DNA from: Achromobacter insolitus
Lineage (GTDB): Bacteria; Pseudomonadota; Gammaproteobacteria; Burkholderiales; Burkholderiaceae_B
Length of the DNA stretch: 64,000 nt
Reading direction: 5' to 3'
Assembly: GCF_002209555.1 (NCBI RefSeq)
Contig: NZ_NJIF01000010.1
Location: 124,001-188,000, forward strand
In this document: positions 60,915 to 64,000 of the stretch, piece after piece
Position numbering within the stretch: position 1 is the stretch's first letter
Layout: every line of letters begins with the position of its first letter
The notes under the pieces: model-generated
Told to the model about the DNA's origin: nothing
The model's input: the letters and a program-made list of their open reading frames with translations, nothing else
Database searches by the model: none
Made by a program: the position numbers and the translations under genes

Positions 60915-61565
60915 ATGAACACTCCCTCCACACGCCCTCCTCTCGATCCGCACACCGCATTCGCCGGCTACCGGCTACTTGCCGCCGGCGCGCTGGCCGA
61001 TGTGGCCCTCGCCGTCAAACAGGCCATGGACGCCGGAACCGACGCCACCATCCTGGTGTTCGACGACCGGACCGGCAAGCAGACCGACCTGGACCTGAGC
61101 GGCGACCCCGCCGCGATCGCCGAACGCCATCACGTCCCGACCGATCCGTCGCCACCGGCGTCAGAACCCCTGCCCGACGCATCCGACGAGACACAGCCGC
61201 GCGGCCGGGGCCGTCCCAAGCTGGGAGTGGTGGCGCGCGAAATCACCCTGCTTCCCCGCCATTGGGACTGGCTGAGCGCGCAGCCGGGCGGCGCCTCGGT
61301 CGCCTTGCGCAAGCTGGTGGAACAGGCGCGCCGTGATAACGAAGCGCGGGACCGCGCGCGCAAGCGCCAGGAGGCCGCCTACCATTTCATGTCCAGCATG
61401 GCGGGCAACCTGCCGGGGTTCGAGGAAGCGACGCGGGCGCTGTATGCCGGGGACCGGGAGCGATTTGCGCGGCAGATTGCCGAATGGCCCGTCGACGTGC
61501 GCGACTACGCCATGACGTTGGCATGGGACGGCCTGGACGAGGTTGCCGCCGAATCCCACCCTTGA
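60915..61565 (+). CDS. DUF2239-family protein, possible DNA-binding autoregulator
   Basis: 216 residues. N-terminal domain 'YRLLAAGALADVALAVKQAMDAGTDATILVFDDRTGKQTDLDLSG', a Pro/Ser-rich linker with the AT-hook-like 'RGRGRPKLG', then 'VAREITLLPRHWDWLSAQPGGASVALRKLVEQARR', which looks like a ribbon-helix-helix unit (strand R-x-I-T-L, two helices). The C-terminal part ('FMSSMAGNLPGFEEATRALYAGDRERFARQIAEWPVDVRDYAMTLA') is typical of DUF2239. Function is unestablished. The repeats in its promoter and the RHH-like segment suggest that it represses itself; this is inference. Confidence 0.87.
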   Translation: MNTPSTRPPLDPHTAFAGYRLLAAGALADVALAVKQAMDAGTDATILVFDDRTGKQTDLDLSGDPAAIAERHHVPTDPSPPASEPLPDASDETQPRGRGRPKLGVVAREITLLPRHWDWLSAQPGGASVALRKLVEQARRDNEARDRARKRQEAAYHFMSSMAGNLPGFEEATRALYAGDRERFARQIAEWPVDVRDYAMTLAWDGLDEVAAESHP

Positions 61566-61573
61566 ATCGGGAC

Positions 61574-61618
61574 GCGGGGCGGCTTCGCCCCGCGCTTCCA
61601 AATGCCGCTGCGGCATTT
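61574..61618. terminator. Two tandem hairpins after DUF2239 gene
   Basis: GCGGGGCG/CGCCCCGC (61574-61593) is followed by AAATGCCGC/GCGGCATTT (61600-61618). Together they lie directly after the stop codon at 61565. The second has short A and T ends, so it can act as a bidirectional terminator. The following stretch to 61867 (about 250 bp) holds no gene that I recognise. Confidence 0.6.
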
Positions 61619-61867
61619 CCTCACCTCAACATCGGCCACAAGCTGGGCGCCAGCAACGCCCCCATGACCATGTTGAACCACTGCAGGCGCCACGCTGCGC
61701 AACCTGCTGCGCCGGCGCCTGGGCCACGGCGTGCGCCAGATGCGCTGAGGGCGGACGCGCGCCCGCGCATGGTTGCCGCCCGATGGGCGTATCGCGCGAT
61801 ATGCGTTTTAATCGGGAGTAAGCGGCAGGCGCGCTTTCCGCGCCCGCGCAATCCCTCACGGTGCATC

Positions 61868-62248
61868 ATGGCCATCGCAAAGAATTTCCTGCTCTACGAC
61901 GGCGACTGCCCTTTCTGCTCGAACTATGTGCGGATGCTGCAATTGCAGAAGGCCGTCGGCCCCATCGAAATGCTGAATATGCGCGATCATCCCGACCTGG
62001 CGGTGGCCTACAAGGCGCAAGGCTATGACCTGAATCAGGGCATGCTGCTGCACCTGGACGGCCAGGATTATTGGGGTGCGGACTGCATCAACCGGCTGGC
62101 GCTCATCAGCACCGGCAATGACCTGTTTAACAGCGTCAACGCAGCCGTGTTCCGCAACCGCTGCCTGTCGACCGCGCTCTATCCTTTCATGCGCACGGGC
62201 CGCAGCCTGGCGCTGACGCTGCTGGGCAAAAAGAAGATGCAGATGTAG
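61868..62248 (+). CDS. DCC-family thiol-disulfide oxidoreductase (DUF393/YuxK)
   Basis: 126 residues from the ATG at 61868. 'FLLYDGDCPFCSNYVRMLQL' is the family's signature, a DGDCxxC thioredoxin-like active site, and 'GADCINRLALIS' follows. Usual length for the family (110-140 residues). Its redox partner is not known. The stop codon is directly adjacent to that of the convergent zinc-ribbon gene. Confidence 0.9.
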   Translation: MAIAKNFLLYDGDCPFCSNYVRMLQLQKAVGPIEMLNMRDHPDLAVAYKAQGYDLNQGMLLHLDGQDYWGADCINRLALISTGNDLFNSVNAAVFRNRCLSTALYPFMRTGRSLALTLLGKKKMQM

Positions 62249-62524
62249 CTAAGCGCCGCCCGCGGCTCTTGCCAAGGGCTCCTGGACAGGCTCGATCTGT
62301 TCGCCGGCATCGGCGCCGCAACGCCGCCACCCCGATGCCGGGTCGCGCTTGTCATGCAGATAGTCCCAGTCCGTACCGCACGCGGCGCAGGTAAACGCTT
62401 CGTGTTGCACGTTCCGCCGCGCCTGCCCGAACGATCTCACCACCCCCAGGCTGATCAGGTTTTCATGTCCGGGCGCATCGCGCCGGTTCGTTATGATCGC
62501 CTCGCATTTTTCGCACGCCCCCAT
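62249..62524 (-). CDS. Small zinc-ribbon-like hypothetical protein
   Basis: 91 residues. 'CEKCEAIITNRR' at the start and 'FTCAACGTDWDYLHDKRDPASGWRRCG' give two CxxC pairs and an extra Cys, so zinc binding is likely. 'HEAFTCAACGTDW' is conserved in small betaproteobacterial proteins of unknown role. Its stop codon abuts that of the convergent DCC-family gene, which supports a real gene. Confidence 0.7.
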   Translation of the reverse strand: MGACEKCEAIITNRRDAPGHENLISLGVVRSFGQARRNVQHEAFTCAACGTDWDYLHDKRDPASGWRRCGADAGEQIEPVQEPLARAAGGA

Positions 62525-62610
62525 GCCTCTCCCCTTTCAATATCCTTTCAGCTGGATATTACGAAGGGAAAAGCGTTCAAAGCTCAGCAATTCTCACCGC
62601 TACCCAGGCG

Positions 62611-63333
62611 TCATACCAAGGCAACCTTGCCCGTGGCCAGGCTGTAAACGCCGCCGACCACGCCCAGCTTTTTCTGCTGCACCATCTCTTGCAGCAGCGG
62701 CTGCGCGGCCTTCAGGCGTTCGACGGCCAGACGCACATTTGCCTGGACCGCCGCGGCCATCAAGTCCTTCGCGCCAGACTTGCTCGCGAGCTCGACGGCC
62801 GGCTTGATTGCGTTTACCAGCGCTGGCAGATGGCCCGGGTACTCGGTCTTGTCCTTCAGCGCTTTCACCGTCGCGTCCACCGCGCCGCAATTGTCATGGC
62901 CCAGCACCAGGATCAGCGGCGCGCGCAATACCAGCGTGCCGTACTCCAGGCTGGCCAGGCCGTCTTCATTCACGAAGTTGCCAGCCACGCGCACGATGAA
63001 GAGGTCGCCCGGCCCCTGATCGAAAGCCAGTTCCGGCGCCACCCGCGAATCCGAACATCCGAGGATGGCGGCGATTGGCTTCTGCGTCACGGCGCGAGCA
63101 GCTCGCCCCGCGGAGTAATCCCGCATGTTCGGCTTGTTGGCCGCATAGCGGGCATTGCCGGCCATCAGGCGCTTCAAGGCCTCGTCGGGACCGATGTCGT
63201 TTGACGGCACTGCCGCGCGGGCATCGCCCAGCCAGCCTGAAGCGCCGGCTGCCGCCGCCGCGGCGGCCGCGCCGAACAGGAGCCGGCGGCGATTGAATTG
63301 AGGGGCATACGCGCAAGAAGAACAGTCGCACAT
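62611..63333 (-). CDS. Beta-carbonic anhydrase with Tat signal
   Basis: 240 residues. N-terminal twin-arginine-type signal 'FNRRRLLFGAAAAAAAAGASGW' indicates export. Zinc-binding residues of the beta class are Cys93 in 'GCSDSRVAPE' (with the Asp95-Arg97 pair), His146 and Cys149 in 'LVLGHDNCGAV'. It interconverts CO2 and bicarbonate, here in the periplasm. Downstream on the minus strand is the zinc-ribbon gene. Periplasmic beta-type enzymes with an extended N-terminus are common in Burkholderiales. Confidence 0.94.
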   Translation of the reverse strand: MCDCSSCAYAPQFNRRRLLFGAAAAAAAAGASGWLGDARAAVPSNDIGPDEALKRLMAGNARYAANKPNMRDYSAGRAARAVTQKPIAAILGCSDSRVAPELAFDQGPGDLFIVRVAGNFVNEDGLASLEYGTLVLRAPLILVLGHDNCGAVDATVKALKDKTEYPGHLPALVNAIKPAVELASKSGAKDLMAAAVQANVRLAVERLKAAQPLLQEMVQQKKLGVVGGVYSLATGKVALV

Positions 63334-63523
63334 GGGACTCTCCTGAAAGACGGACGTCTAGGAAAACTGCGCATGACCATTGTGTTGCTGCCGCGGAACC
63401 AGCGGCGCGCAAACGCGCTGCAGCAACGCAAAAAAAGCCGCGACAAGAAGGCTTGAGAAACGCGCCCGGCGGGCGTAACGTGAAAGCGCGGCATATGCCG
63501 CGGCACCTGCATAGGTACGCACC

Positions 63524-63784
63524 ATGACGCCCAACACCCCCCATTCCAAGCCTGTCCAGCCGGCATCCGACGCGCACGCGGCCCCGCATGCCGACAAAGA
63601 ACGCGCCCGCGTGGACCAGCAGCATGAGCAAGCCCGTCGCAAGGCCTTGGTCGGCTCGCAGCACAAGGACAACATGCGCAGCGTCGCCGCGCCCCCGCCA
63701 CCACGGCCACCGCGGCGGATAAGGCTGCTTGCCGCTAGATTCCGTAACGTCTTGGTAAAACATCAAACTGAAATAAGCGCCTGA
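63524..63784 (+). CDS. Possible small basic hypothetical protein
   Basis: 86 codons: 'MTPNTPHSKPVQPASDAHAA', a charged middle 'DKERARVDQQHEQARRKALVGSQHKDNM' and a Pro/Arg-rich end. It has no hydrophobic segment and no recognisable domain. It fills much of the 550-bp gap between carbonic anhydrase and the next gene, but no clear ribosome-binding site precedes it, so it is only possible. Confidence 0.35.
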   Translation: MTPNTPHSKPVQPASDAHAAPHADKERARVDQQHEQARRKALVGSQHKDNMRSVAAPPPPRPPRRIRLLAARFRNVLVKHQTEISA

Positions 63785-63885
63785 AAGTCGGACCATCAGG
63801 GGTTGAGTTTTGGACTAGGCCGAAAGCATGAGCTCCGGCCTGGCTACCGTGCCCTGAAGGTTTTCAACGACAAAGGACGCTTACC

Positions 63886-64000
63886 GTGACTCCGATCAGA
63901 AAGACCGCCGCCGCCTGTGCGCTGGGCGCCTTCATGACCCTGGCAGCAGCCGGCTCGGCCGCTTTCGCCCAAGGCCAGGCCGACGCCCCCGCGCCCCTGG
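63886..64000 (+). CDS. Exported protein, N-terminal part
   Basis: Starts with GTG at 63886, preceded by AAAGGA, and runs off the right edge. The visible 38 residues are a Sec signal peptide 'MTPIRKTAAACALGAFMTLA' with an Ala-rich end and AFAQ cleavage site, then 'GQADAPAPL'. Several exported or TonB-energiser-type (ExbB) proteins of this family begin so, but the visible part does not allow a family call. Confidence 0.65.
   Translation, partial: MTPIRKTAAACALGAFMTLAAAGSAAFAQGQADAPAPL

Overview
The window is about 64 kb of high-GC chromosomal DNA from a betaproteobacterium, most likely family Alcaligenaceae (Achromobacter or a close Bordetella relative). Four Bug-type (tripartite tricarboxylate) periplasmic binding proteins, many LysR/GntR regulators next to small catabolic clusters, and a 240-residue arylmalonate decarboxylase that matches, as I remember it, the Bordetella bronchiseptica enzyme almost residue for residue all point there. 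No rRNA, tRNA, CRISPR array or insertion sequence was seen.

Layout. 1-2.4 kb: partial GlcG/HbpS-like gene, DHA1 efflux pump with divergent LysR. 2.5-6.4 kb: three-subunit membrane dehydrogenase (Tat-exported small subunit, GMC flavoprotein, triheme cytochrome c). 6.7-9.3 kb: gntR, Bug binding protein, arylmalonate decarboxylase; a 40-bp direct repeat (37/40) flanks this cluster. 9.5-13.8 kb: membrane-anchored unknown proteins and a GNAT acetyltransferase. 13.8-18.7 kb: ABC-F ATPase, FMN alpha-hydroxyacid oxidase with its Bug protein and a divergent LysR. 18.7-26.3 kb: thioesterase, Bcr/CflA pump, SDR, GlxA-type AraC regulator, FAD oxidoreductase, LRR-like protein, chromosomal aadA. 26.4-32.7 kb: ABC uptake operon with GMC dehydrogenase and GntR, divergent to an enolase-superfamily enzyme. 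32.8-36.6 kb: MetR-like regulator, flavin reductase, MesX (DUF1852) and MesD (core-MetE), a folate-independent methionine synthase module. 36.8-42.7 kb: five-gene operon of thiol dioxygenase, Bug protein, four-domain rhodanese, LysR and ThDP enzyme, probably organosulfur catabolism. 43.2-47.1 kb: NAD(P)-binding protein, AraC regulator, SDR, fourth Bug protein.

47.5-57.5 kb is a defence island inserted at the 3' end of guaA. It holds an Mrr-like endonuclease followed by hsdM-hsdS-ptuA-ptuB-hsdR; the last five genes are joined by exact 4-bp overlaps. A Septu-like ATPase/HNH pair is thus built into a type I restriction-modification operon. A 16-bp imperfect repeat of the guaA 3' end, which keeps the codons for EWE-stop, lies at the far side; no integrase is present.

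57.5-64 kb: guaA and guaB (core purine synthesis), a DUF2239 gene whose promoter carries three TACCCGG repeats, a DCC-type thiol oxidoreductase, a small zinc-ribbon protein, an exported beta-carbonic anhydrase, and the start of another exported protein.

The items most worth a second look are the composite Mrr/type I/Septu island, the repeat-flanked arylmalonate decarboxylase locus, the thiol dioxygenase/rhodanese/ThDP operon, and the DUF2239 promoter architecture.
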